NCBI GenBank assembly: GCA_016718275.1 | Contig: JADKEA010000020.1 | Span: forward strand, 456,549 to 520,548 | DNA from: Candidatus Villigracilis affinis | GTDB lineage: Bacteria > Chloroflexota > Anaerolineae > Anaerolineales > Villigracilaceae | DNA length: 64,000 bases | Reading direction: 5' to 3' | Shown: in pieces, positions 1-7,299 of the stretch | How the letters are laid out: every line of letters starts with the position of its first letter | How positions within the stretch are numbered: the stretch's first letter is position 1 | Made by a program: the position numbers and the translations under genes | The notes under the pieces: generated by a model | The model's input: only the letters and a program-made list of their open reading frames with translations | Databases searched by the model: none | What the model was told of the DNA's origin: nothing

Positions 1-1055
1 ACTTCCAACTTCGAGCCCTGTGTCGATAAATGTGTCATCGCTGCGGGCACTTCGATCAGAGATTCCACTCCGCCAAGTGATTCTGCCAACGTAAATATCT
101 TTGTGGATTCCGCGACTTTGACAGCCGCATCCCGCCCATCTTTCATCACGAACGAGATCATTCCTCCGCCATTGAGCATTTGGCGCTTCGCCACCTGGAC
201 CTGTGGATGGCTCTCGTGAAATGGGTAGATCAGCCGTTTGACATTTTTCTGCTTCTCCAGAAACGCCACGATCTTCTCCGCGTTCTGTGCGTGACGATCC
301 ATGCGGATCGGCAAAGTCTTGATTCCACGCAGCACGAGGAATGAATCCATCGGACCTTGAATCCCGCCGATGGCATTCTGCAGATATGCTAACTTCTCGC
401 CGAGTTCCTTGTCCTTGCCAATGATCGCGCCGCCGACCACATCCGAATGTCCGCCGAGATATTTCGTCATCGAGTGGACGACCAGATCCGCGCCCATTTC
501 AAGGGGACGCTGCAGGTAGGGGGTTGCGAAAGTATTGTCTACGACCAGTAAAGGCTTATTGGGATGATTCTTGATCATCTCTGCAACGGCGCGAATATCG
601 GTGACAGCCAACAGCGGATTTGTTGGAGTCTCCAACCACACGATGCGCGTGGACGGAGTCAATGCTTCGGCGAGATTCTCTGGATCGGTTGTGTCAGCAA
701 ATGTAAAGTCCAGACCGAAGCGGCGCAGCACTTTGTCAAATAAACGGAAGGTGCCGCCGTATACGTCGTTACCCGCAACCACATGATCGCCGCTTCCTAA
801 CATTCGCAAAACCGTGTCAGTCGCAGCCATGCCGGAGGCGAAGGCCAGACCCCATTGTCCGCTTTCGAGTTCAGCAAGACAATCCTGTAAGGCCTTGCGT
901 GTAGGATTTAGCGTGCGCGAATATTCATATCCCTGACGCGGCTTGCCGATGCCATCCTGCTTGTAAGTGGATGTGAGATAAACGGGCGTCATCACCGCGC
1001 CGTTGTTTGGGTCGGGTTCCTGCCCTGCGTGAATGGCGAGAGTTTCAAATTTCAT
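1..1055 (-). CDS. Trans-sulfuration PLP enzyme (cystathionine gamma-synthase/lyase type), C-terminus outside window
   Basis: A PLP-dependent enzyme of Cys/Met metabolism. It begins at ATG 1055 behind AAGGAG and runs off the left edge after 351 codons, so about 30 residues of a usual 380-residue protein are missing. Visible family marks are the N-terminal ETLAIHAGQEPDP, the YEYSRTLNPTR substrate/PLP segment, ASGMAA, and VHSMTKYLGGHSDVVGG, where the lysine (about residue 198) is the Schiff-base lysine. The family includes MetB (gamma-synthase), MetC-like/CGL (gamma-lyase) and O-acetylhomoserine sulfhydrylase. The sequence looks most like the MetB/CGL branch, but the exact reaction cannot be told from this part. 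It lies in the same direction as the upstream GNAT gene, separated by a hairpin. Confidence 0.93.
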   Translation of the reverse strand, partial: MKFETLAIHAGQEPDPNNGAVMTPVYLTSTYKQDGIGKPRQGYEYSRTLNPTRKALQDCLAELESGQWGLAFASGMAATDTVLRMLGSGDHVVAGNDVYGGTFRLFDKVLRRFGLDFTFADTTDPENLAEALTPSTRIVWLETPTNPLLAVTDIRAVAEMIKNHPNKPLLVVDNTFATPYLQRPLEMGADLVVHSMTKYLGGHSDVVGGAIIGKDKELGEKLAYLQNAIGGIQGPMDSFLVLRGIKTLPIRMDRHAQNAEKIVAFLEKQKNVKRLIYPFHESHPQVQVAKRQMLNGGGMISFVMKDGRDAAVKVAESTKIFTLAESLGGVESLIEVPAAMTHLSTQGSKLE

Positions 1056-1071
1056 TTATGCTCCTTGTGTA

Positions 1072-1100
1072 GTAGGGGCGCAGCGACGCTGCGCCCCTAC
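1072..1100. repeat. Perfect 13-bp inverted repeat (GC-rich hairpin)
   Basis: GTAGGGGCGCAGC (1072-1084) and its exact reverse complement (1088-1100) are separated by GAC. It lies between the GNAT gene and the trans-sulfuration gene and has no T-tract, so it looks like an intergenic repeat rather than a terminator. A related half (GTAGGGGCGC) occurs near 21114, upstream of the GH94 start. Confidence 0.8.
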
Positions 1101-1112
1101 GAAAATGGTGGT

Positions 1113-1556
1113 TTATTTTACTCGCTTCATTTTCAGACACGTACATGGATAGCCCGCGTTGCTGCCAGCAAACTGCTCGATCTCTACAAAACCTTCGCTC
1201 TCGTACAACGCAATTGCTCTTTTATTACCGTCAAGCGCGATCGTCCATGCGCCTTCGCCGATCTCGCGGATTCCGATTTTCAATAATTCACGGCCAATAC
1301 CTTTTCTGTAGTGGCTCGGATCAACATACAGCCACGCGAGATAATCTTCATCCACACCGACAAAACCCACGACAGTTTCATCATCACATGCGACGAATTT
1401 GTTGGCGCGCTTCAAGTCCTCCGCTTCCTCGTCCTTCTCAATGGGAACAAACCCGCGCGGGTCGCACGAACCGATCAATTCATGCGGCCGCGCGCGGTCA
1501 TGGATCTGGCAAATGGACTGCCAATCTTTCTCTTCATAACTTCGATACGTGATCAT
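1113..1556 (-). CDS. GNAT family N-acetyltransferase
   Basis: A 147-residue protein transferring an acetyl group from acetyl-CoA to an unknown amine. It has the GNAT fold order: an N-terminal YRSYEEKDWQSICQIHD segment, a central VVGFVGV strand, LAWLYVDPSHYRKGIGRELL with the pyrophosphate-binding R-K-G-I-G loop (residues 84-88), and a C-terminal AIALYESEGFVEIEQF. The start at 1556 has a good AGGAG site. It stands alone between the nucleotidyltransferase and the trans-sulfuration gene, both on the same strand. The substrate is unknown; RimI-like protein acetylation or small-molecule detoxification are both possible. Confidence 0.9.
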   Translation of the reverse strand: MITYRSYEEKDWQSICQIHDRARPHELIGSCDPRGFVPIEKDEEAEDLKRANKFVACDDETVVGFVGVDEDYLAWLYVDPSHYRKGIGRELLKIGIREIGEGAWTIALDGNKRAIALYESEGFVEIEQFAGSNAGYPCTCLKMKRVK

Positions 1557-1573
1557 TTTCTCCTCGCGATTTT

Positions 1574-2350
1574 TTATGAAGCCAATTCTTTTGTGATTTT
1601 GATCAATTCCATTGCATCATCAAATAACTCAAAATGCCCCGCATCGATTCTTTGATCGAGCGCATCCTGAATCACTTGAATCCACTTACCGCCGAGTTTT
1701 TCCTGTGCCCATTTTGCCGCGATGGGTTTTGATACGATCGTCCCATATTCGAGTGCGTGCAGTGCGCGGCACATGGTGAGGATGGCATAGGAATGATAGT
1801 GACTGTCGTGATCACGCAGCCAGGACGGATCTTCCAGCATCGGAAACCACCATTCATCGAGAATGCCTGTCACAGCCTTTCGAATTTCATCTGGCAGAAC
1901 AGGATCGATCAAGGTTTTTGGATCTGGCCCTTCCAGAACTTTCCCATATTCGCGGATGATGTGCCGTTGGATGATCCAGTCGCTGCCATGCGGGGCAACG
2001 TAGAATCTGGCTTCGTTGATGGTTGGGTAGGCTTCTCCGTTTGCTTCGTAACGTCGCAAGGGGATTTGCGGAATGTACGAACCTTCAAGTTTGGATGCCC
2101 AATCCATTTCGCTTTTCCAGAGTTCGTTGTGCATGGCTTCCAGTTTTGAAATCGTTGCTTCGGGAAGCGCTTCGCGGGTGACGATGAGAAAGTCAATGTC
2201 GCTGGCATCGGGGTGGAAGTCACCGCTGGAGAGCGAGCCGTATAAATACATGCCGACGAATTGATCAGTCAGAATGGTTTTTGCTTTTTCAAGCAGAGCA
2301 GACAGGATTTGATTCACGCCATCATATGGCGTGAAATTTTGTGTTGACAT
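1574..2350 (-). CDS. AadA-like nucleotidyltransferase domain protein (DUF4111 type)
   Basis: A 258-residue protein with a polymerase-beta-like nucleotidyltransferase core: YLYGSLSSGDFHPDASDIDFLIVT (split here for position) gives the G-S pair at 38-39 and the metal-binding Asp at 51 and 53. The C-terminal half (DEWWFPMLEDPSWL, YAILTMCRALHALEYG, KPIAAKWA) matches the helical domain of aminoglycoside 3''-adenylyltransferase relatives. The family transfers AMP to streptomycin/spectinomycin or to unknown targets. It sits just downstream of an ABC-F gene on the same strand, which suggests but does not prove a drug-resistance pairing. Real activity on an aminoglycoside is unproven. Confidence 0.85.
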   Translation of the reverse strand: MSTQNFTPYDGVNQILSALLEKAKTILTDQFVGMYLYGSLSSGDFHPDASDIDFLIVTREALPEATISKLEAMHNELWKSEMDWASKLEGSYIPQIPLRRYEANGEAYPTINEARFYVAPHGSDWIIQRHIIREYGKVLEGPDPKTLIDPVLPDEIRKAVTGILDEWWFPMLEDPSWLRDHDSHYHSYAILTMCRALHALEYGTIVSKPIAAKWAQEKLGGKWIQVIQDALDQRIDAGHFELFDDAMELIKITKELAS

Positions 2351-2371
2351 GATTTTCCTTTATTTGATCAG

Positions 2372-2465
2372 ACCCTAAAGGTTTTTCCGAAAAACTGGAT
2401 TCAAGATTTGCAAGCGACTCTTGCTTGAATTTCGTTTTTGCTGGCGAAGAAAACCTTTAGGGTCT
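2372..2465. repeat. 94-bp MITE-like element with perfect 15-bp terminal inverted repeats
   Basis: GACCCTAAAGGTTTT (2372-2386) is the exact reverse complement of 2451-2465. Inside, AAAAAC/GTTTTT and ATTCAAG/CTTGAAT also pair, so the whole element folds into one long hairpin. It fills the gap between the ABC-F stop and the nucleotidyltransferase start. No ORF. Size and symmetry fit a small non-autonomous repeat; it could also stop or stabilise transcripts. Confidence 0.75.
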
Positions 2466-2479
2466 CGGTAAGATAATTA

Positions 2480-4105
2480 TTATTTCAATATCTTCCCATC
2501 CTTCGCCACCCAAACATCGGAGGCAAAGCGTTCGATGAAACTGCGGTCGTGGACAACGGCGAGGATGGTTCCCTTGAAATTTTCGAGGGCTTCCTCGAAG
2601 CGTTCACGCGAGGGAATATCAAGATGGTTGATGGGTTCATCGAGGATGAGGAAGGTACATCCCTGTGCCACGAGGGTGGCAAGCTGCAAGCGCGCGCGTT
2701 CGCCATAGGAAAGTTCTTCCGAGGCGCGCAGGGCGGCATCGCCTTTGAAAAGGAAGTAATGTAGGAAGTTGCGTGCATCCGTCTCGTTGAAAGCGGACAC
2801 AGATTGAATGGTCTGCAACGCGCTGAATTTCGGGTTGAGCAATTCCTGCTCTTGTGTCATGTAGCCGAGCTTTGTCGCGCCGCCCAAACGGAAGGAACCC
2901 GCCAGCGGGGGAATCCTGCCGACGATGGTGCGGATGAAGGAAGTTTTTCCTGCGCCGTTCGGTCCTGTCAACACAATGCGCTGACCGGCACGGATGAACA
3001 GATTGATGTTTTCAAGTAGTGGATTTTCTGGCGTGTAGCCAATAGATAACGATTCGGTTTCCAATACAAATTTTGATTGGTGATCGGGCTCGCCGAAATC
3101 CAATTTCAAGGCCCAGTTGCCGCGCGGCTTTTCGATTTTTTCGTCGGTGAGGATGTGTTCGATGCGGGCTTCGATGTGTTTTGCGCGACCTGCCACATTT
3201 TTGGTGGCGCGGTTGCCAAAGAAGCCTTTTGCGAATTTATCTCCGCTATCGGCTTTGCCGCCTTTCTTCATAATAGTCAAACTGCGGACGTGACCCGCGG
3301 CGCGGCGCAGTTGAGCCAATTCATCCTGCTGGTCTTGATATTCCTGCAACTGCTTGTCCTGCTCCATCAATTTCTGATGCAAATAATCTGAGTAGTTGCC
3401 CGCATAGGCGCGGATGCCGTGTGTGATCGGATTCAACTCAAGGATGGATGTGACCGTGTTGTCGAGAAAGACACGGTCATGTGAGACGATCAACACTGCG
3501 CCTTGAAATTGATTCAACCATTCTTCAAGCCATTCGAGCATTTCGATGTCGAGGTGATTGGTGGGTTCATCGAGCAGCAATAAATGCGGATCTTCGAGCA
3601 ACACGCGCGCGAGCATGAGGCGGGTCTTTTGTCCGCCGCTGAGGTGGGCGATGGGTGTATCGGCGGGGAGGTGGTCAAGGCCGAGCGGGGCGAGAATGGT
3701 TTCGGGTTGAATCTGAAATGTGGAAAGTTTTTTCAGGACTTCGTCATATTGACTTTGGAGTGCGGCATCATTTGGGGTTTGCGATAATGCCAGGGCGAGC
3801 GACTCTATTTCAGCGGCGGGATCTGTTTGGGTTTCTGGGTCAAGCCCGAGCGCGGCGTGAAGCGTCTGCCTAGGGTCGAGGTCCATTCCCTGGGCGAGAT
3901 ATCCAATTCGTAGATTTGGGCGCGTCGAAGAGACATCCCCGGAATCGGGATGCTCGAACTTTGCGAGGATGCGCATGAGGGTGGTCTTGCCTGAGCCGTT
4001 CGGGCCGATAAGGCCGATGCGTTCGCCTGCGCTGATATTGAAATTGATGTTTTGTAAAACCGGCTGAATGCCAAAATTTTTAGAGAGGTTATGGATACTA
4101 AGCAT
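2480..4105 (-). CDS. ABC-F family ATPase (ribosome-associated, possible antibiotic-resistance type)
   Basis: A 541-residue soluble protein with two ABC ATPase domains and no membrane segments, the hallmark of ABC-F translation factors. Domain 1 has Walker A GPNGSGKTT (residues 34-42), signature LSGGQKTRLMLARVL and Walker B LLLLDEPTNHLD. Domain 2 has GPNGAGKTS and LILDEPINHLD, with a variant signature LSYGERARLQLA. The charged linker between the domains (LAQLRRAAGHVRSLTIMKKGGK) fits the P-site tRNA interaction motif region. An in-frame ATG exists at 4147, but 4105 is preferred: it gives MLSIHNLSKNFG, the usual family N-terminus, and has AGGA upstream. The start at 4147 would also lie inside the terminator-like hairpin of the leader. 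The leader architecture suggests induction by a ribosome inhibitor. Confidence 0.92.
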   Translation of the reverse strand: MLSIHNLSKNFGIQPVLQNINFNISAGERIGLIGPNGSGKTTLMRILAKFEHPDSGDVSSTRPNLRIGYLAQGMDLDPRQTLHAALGLDPETQTDPAAEIESLALALSQTPNDAALQSQYDEVLKKLSTFQIQPETILAPLGLDHLPADTPIAHLSGGQKTRLMLARVLLEDPHLLLLDEPTNHLDIEMLEWLEEWLNQFQGAVLIVSHDRVFLDNTVTSILELNPITHGIRAYAGNYSDYLHQKLMEQDKQLQEYQDQQDELAQLRRAAGHVRSLTIMKKGGKADSGDKFAKGFFGNRATKNVAGRAKHIEARIEHILTDEKIEKPRGNWALKLDFGEPDHQSKFVLETESLSIGYTPENPLLENINLFIRAGQRIVLTGPNGAGKTSFIRTIVGRIPPLAGSFRLGGATKLGYMTQEQELLNPKFSALQTIQSVSAFNETDARNFLHYFLFKGDAALRASEELSYGERARLQLATLVAQGCTFLILDEPINHLDIPSRERFEEALENFKGTILAVVHDRSFIERFASDVWVAKDGKILK

Positions 4106-4127
4106 AATGTTCGTTCCTGTAGTTGTT

Positions 4128-4154
4128 AAAAAGAAAACCGAGGGCATGCCTCGG
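4128..4154 (-). terminator. Intrinsic terminator in the ABC-F leader (attenuator)
   Basis: Read on the minus strand: CCGAGG-CATGC-CCTCGG followed by TTTTCTTTTT, ending 22 bases before the ABC-F start. It is placed to stop transcription before the gene. An upstream AGGGCA (plus-strand TGCCCT near 4180-4186) could pair with TGCCCT in the loop and 3' arm and act as antiterminator. Confidence 0.75.
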
Positions 4155-4200
4155 CTGATGAATCAATACAGCGGGTTGGTGCCCTGAAAAAAATGGTTGT

Positions 4201-4218
4201 CTACAGAATATCCGTCAT
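4201..4218 (-). CDS. Putative leader peptide of the ABC-F gene (5 codons)
   Basis: A tiny ORF, MTDIL then TAG, starting at 4218. AAAGGAG (plus-strand 4229-4235) lies 10 bases upstream. It is downstream of a plausible promoter and upstream of the intrinsic terminator, the arrangement known for inducible ABC-F resistance genes where a stalled ribosome on a short leader prevents termination. Coding is inferred from position and ribosome-binding site only. Confidence 0.45.
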   Translation of the reverse strand: MTDIL

Positions 4219-4254
4219 TCGCTGGGTGCTCCTTTAATACGGCGACATTTTATC

Positions 4255-4284
4255 ATAATAAGGTAAACTTTGGCGTTCGGTAAA
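4255..4284 (-). promoter_or_regulatory. Putative promoter of the ABC-F leader
   Basis: On the minus strand, TTTACC (4279-4284) and TATTAT (4255-4260) are separated by 18 bases, upstream of the leader ORF. It lies in the divergent gap with the LmbE-like gene. Match is moderate. Confidence 0.4.
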
Positions 4285-4309
4285 CGTCTATGCACGAGAG
4301 GAAAATGAA

Positions 4310-5155
4310 ATGACAAAAACTTTACTTGCGGTTCTGGCTCACCCTGATGATGAGTCTTTTGGTTTGGGTGGCACGCTGGCTTTGTATGCAAGCCGCGGCT
4401 ATGATGTGTATTATGTCTGTGCCACGCGCGGCGAAGCAGGCACAGTGGATGCGGAACATTTGATGGGTTTCAAGGATACTGCCGAGATGCGCACGAATGA
4501 ATTGATGCGCGCGGGCAAAGAACTCGGATTGAAGGAAATTTTCTTTCTTGGCTATCGTGATTCGGGCATGCCGGGCATGGAAGATAACAAGCATCCTGAC
4601 GCGCAGATCAATGCGCCGATTGATGAAGTAGCTGGGCGCGTAGTGAAGTACATCCGTGATCTCAAGCCAGAGGTTGTTTTGACTTTCGACCCGATCGGTG
4701 GATATAAACACCCTGATCACATTCATATTCACAAGGCGACGGTGCTCGCCTTCGAAAAAGCGGGTGACGCATCTTTCCACCCCGAGGCTGGATCAGCTTT
4801 CAAGCCGCAGGCCTTGTACTTTCAGGTTTTTCCAAAAGGCTTGTTGCGGGCGGCAGTGCGTTTGATGCCGCTGTTCGGAAAAGACCCGACCAAGTTTGGC
4901 CGCAATGGCGATATCAACATCAAGGAACTGGCTGAGGTGACCTTTCCCATCCATGTGCGGCTGAATGTGGCTTCTGCGGCAGAGGCCAAGCGAAAGGCTA
5001 GCGAATGTCACGCCTCGCAGGGTGGGATGCAAATGCGGCGCGGACTGATGGGCTTCGTGACGCGCCTGTTCGGCGAAAATGAAGATTACATGCAGGCGTA
5101 CCCGCCTGTGACTGAGGGTATCAGGCGCAAAACGGATTTGTTTGAAGGGATTTAG
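4310..5155 (+). CDS. LmbE/PIG-L family N-acetylglucosaminyl deacetylase-like protein
   Basis: A 281-residue Zn-dependent deacetylase of the PIG-L/LmbE superfamily, which removes N-acetyl groups from GlcNAc-type conjugates (for example MshB and BshB). The zinc motif A-H-P-D-D-E is at residues 10-15, and the third ligand motif H-P-D-H is at 134-137. FDPIGGYKHPDH is typical of the family. The start at 4310 is supported by GAGAGG. It is transcribed divergently from the ABC-F gene and precedes a small secreted protein with its own promoter. The natural substrate is unknown; no thiol-biosynthesis partners are adjacent. Confidence 0.9.
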   Translation: MTKTLLAVLAHPDDESFGLGGTLALYASRGYDVYYVCATRGEAGTVDAEHLMGFKDTAEMRTNELMRAGKELGLKEIFFLGYRDSGMPGMEDNKHPDAQINAPIDEVAGRVVKYIRDLKPEVVLTFDPIGGYKHPDHIHIHKATVLAFEKAGDASFHPEAGSAFKPQALYFQVFPKGLLRAAVRLMPLFGKDPTKFGRNGDINIKELAEVTFPIHVRLNVASAAEAKRKASECHASQGGMQMRRGLMGFVTRLFGENEDYMQAYPPVTEGIRRKTDLFEGI

Positions 5156-5181
5156 TATCGTTCCATTTTCAAAAATGTAGG

Positions 5182-5211
5182 TTGTTTGAGCCTGGGCGAT
5201 GGGTTTATACT
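5182..5211 (+). promoter_or_regulatory. Putative promoter of the small secreted protein
   Basis: TTGTTT (5182-5187) and TATACT (5206-5211) with an 18-base spacer, 23 bases ahead of the ATG at 5235. Confidence 0.45.
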
Positions 5212-5234
5212 CATCGTAACAACAGGAGGTTGTT

Positions 5235-5645
5235 ATGAAGCACCTACGTTTGTTCTTTGTGTCTTTGGCTGTTGTGGCTCTTTTAGCGGGCACGCTGACC
5301 ACCCCATCATATGCATACCCGGATAGTACAACTACGATTGTGAAGGTCCCAGTCAAGCCTAATCGATCACTGCCTAATGCGGATACGTATGATTGCACCA
5401 AGGCAACTTTATACAACAAGAACGGCAGTTACGCAGCGACGTTTACCAATCCGCCTCTCAGCAATGGCTGCACTTTTATTTTCAATAATGTGCCTGTCAA
5501 TCAGTGGTATACCGTTGAGTTTCTTGTGAAATACAAACTAGGTTCCCCTCCTTATATTGTTATTAGAACCACACAATCGGTTTATATTGCAAAACCTACG
5601 CTTACCACCATCACAACAGCTACATTGCTTTATCGGCCGAAATGA
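5235..5645 (+). CDS. Small secreted protein of unknown function
   Basis: A 136-residue protein not recognised as a named family. It has a clear signal peptide (MKHLRLFFVSLAVVALLAGTLTTPSYA, cleavage about residue 26-27; key features are K/R early, a Leu/Val/Ala core and an A-x-A end). The mature part is rich in Thr, Tyr and beta-branched residues and has two Cys (CTKATLY and NGCTFIF) that could form a disulfide. A short beta-sandwich is likely. It has an excellent ribosome-binding site (AGGAGG), its own putative promoter and a strong terminator, so it is a single-gene unit. Confidence 0.75.
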   Translation: MKHLRLFFVSLAVVALLAGTLTTPSYAYPDSTTTIVKVPVKPNRSLPNADTYDCTKATLYNKNGSYAATFTNPPLSNGCTFIFNNVPVNQWYTVEFLVKYKLGSPPYIVIRTTQSVYIAKPTLTTITTATLLYRPK

Positions 5646-5670
5646 TCTTGTAAACGTCTGAAAAATAAAA

Positions 5671-5698
5671 CGGTTGGGAACATTTCCCAGCCGTTTTT
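5671..5698 (+). terminator. Intrinsic terminator after the small secreted protein gene
   Basis: Arms CGGTTGGGAA (5671-5680) and TTCCCAGCCG (5684-5693) pair with one G-T, with a 3-base loop, then TTTTT. Confidence 0.9.
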
Positions 5699-5773
5699 CG
5701 TTAATGGGCAGGGAATCTCTTTTTTGAAAGCATGATAGAATTTTCTCAACTCCTCAACTATTGAAAAAAAACT

Positions 5774-6521
5774 ATGACTGAATCAAATCCCTCTGTTCCA
5801 GCGCGCCGATTGAATTTTGCGCGAATACTCGAAGTTTTGCGACATCCCAAACTCGCCTTTGCAGAGATTGCAGGTGAGACTGTTTCTTCGTGGCTTGACC
5901 CCGATGCTGGCATTGAGCATCTCGTCTTCACTGGTCGTCATTGTTGGCGGATTTGTGAAAGCGCGCGCAGCGGCGATGGGGGAGATCCAACTGCCTCCGG
6001 ATTGGCAATATTGGACGCCCGACATGCAAAATAATTTCATGCAGGCACAACAGGCCACACAGGGAGCAACATTTGTTTACATCATTCCGCTGCTTTCAGC
6101 TTTGGCTGGGTTATGGCTGGGCTGGCTGATCTTAAGCGGACTTTTGCATCTCGGCTCCACTTTGCTGGGCGGGCGTGGCACAATGGGCAGTGCCTTGAAC
6201 ATCGTTGGCTGGGCCAGCCTGCCTTTTATGCTGCGTGATGTGCTGCGGGTTGTCTTCATTCTCATTGCGGGGCATGCCATTATCAGCCCGGGGTTATCGG
6301 GTTTTGCGGGTGGGGCCATCTTTTTAGGGAAGATGCTTTCAAGAGTGGATATTTTTTTCATTTGGAATGCCATCCTGTTGGTCATTGGATTTGGCGCTGC
6401 AGATGGACTTCCGCGCAACAAGGCGATTATTGGGGTGGGGATCATTTTGCTCGTCATTCTACTTGTACTCGCAGGGTCAGGGGCGTTGGTTTCGAGCTTT
6501 AGCAGTGGAACGGCCTTCTAA
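5774..6521 (+). pseudogene. YIP1-family membrane protein, split by a one-base frameshift
   Basis: Two overlapping frames together give one protein. The first (from ATG 5774) reads MTESNPSVPARRLNFARILEVLR...FAEIAGETVSSW. The second, from about 5896, continues LTPMLALSISSSLVVIVGGFVKARAAAMGE. Removing one T near 5894-5895 (GGCTTGACC to GGCTGACC) joins them smoothly. The joined protein (about 248 residues) has the YIP1 arrangement: a soluble N-terminus, then about five membrane helices, with LAGLWLGWLILSGLLHLGSTLLGG and a VGWASLPFMLRDV segment. It is 15 bases ahead of the ABC ATPase gene and heads that operon, so a role with the exporter is likely. It may be a sequencing error rather than a dead gene. 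Confidence 0.75.
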
Positions 6522-6536
6522 ACCAGGCGGGTGTGA

Positions 6537-7247
6537 ATGACTTCCCCTTTGATCCACATCACTGACCTGAAAAAGCACTACCAAATGGGTGGGACAACCG
6601 TCCGCGCATTGGATGGGGTCAGCCTGGATATTGAGCCGCATACCTTTACGGTCGTGATGGGGCCATCGGGATCAGGCAAGAGTAGCCTGCTCTATTTGCT
6701 TGGCGGGCTGGACCGTTCCACATCCGGTGAGATCTCGATCAGTGATGAGCGGTTGGATCAGATGGATGAAAACGCGCTTGCGCTTTTCCGCCGCCGCACC
6801 ATGGGGTTTATCTTTCAATCCTATAACTTGATCACAAGCATGAACGCCCTGGAGAATGTGGCCTTTCCCATGCAATTCACCGGCATACCGGTTTCTGAGC
6901 GCAGCACCCGCGCCCGCCAATTATTGGAACAGGTTGGCTTGGCAGACCGAAGCCATCATCGCCCTGCCGAGCTTTCAGGCGGACAGCAGCAGCGCGTCGC
7001 TGTGGCGCGTGCGTTGGTCAATAATCCTAGTTTGATTTTGGCCGATGAGCCTACCGGAAACCTCGATACGGCCAGCGGCATTACGGTGATGCAGTTGCTT
7101 TCGGACTTGCATCGTTCCGGGCGGACCGTGCTCGTTGTGACGCACGATCCGCGCATGACGCGTTTTGCCACACACAAGATATTCCTGCTGGATGGACATG
7201 TAGTCAGTGAAGATGAGTATCAATCTGCCGCATTGGAAGTGCCGTAA
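6537..7247 (+). CDS. MacB/LolD-type ABC transporter ATP-binding protein
   Basis: A 236-residue ATPase that powers a MacB-type (type VII) exporter or mechanotransmission complex. Walker A GPSGSGKSS is at residues 42-50, signature LSGGQQQRVAVARAL starts at 146, Walker B LILADEPTGNLD at 166, and the H-loop is in VVTHDPRM. LDGVSLDIEP and the TGNLDTASG stretch are typical of the LolD/MacB/FtsE group. It is followed at 52 bases by a secreted CARDB-like protein and then by the matching FtsX-like permease, so the ATPase and permease are split by the secreted partner gene. Confidence 0.95.
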   Translation: MTSPLIHITDLKKHYQMGGTTVRALDGVSLDIEPHTFTVVMGPSGSGKSSLLYLLGGLDRSTSGEISISDERLDQMDENALALFRRRTMGFIFQSYNLITSMNALENVAFPMQFTGIPVSERSTRARQLLEQVGLADRSHHRPAELSGGQQQRVAVARALVNNPSLILADEPTGNLDTASGITVMQLLSDLHRSGRTVLVVTHDPRMTRFATHKIFLLDGHVVSEDEYQSAALEVP

Positions 7248-7299
7248 ATCCATTGTGGGCTGACCTCATGACGTGCAGTTTCAAGCAACGGGAGACTAA

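Noticed and set aside
1145..1552. Long plus-strand frame opposite the GNAT gene
   Set aside because: It mirrors the minus-strand GNAT gene, has no ribosome-binding site and no family-like composition.
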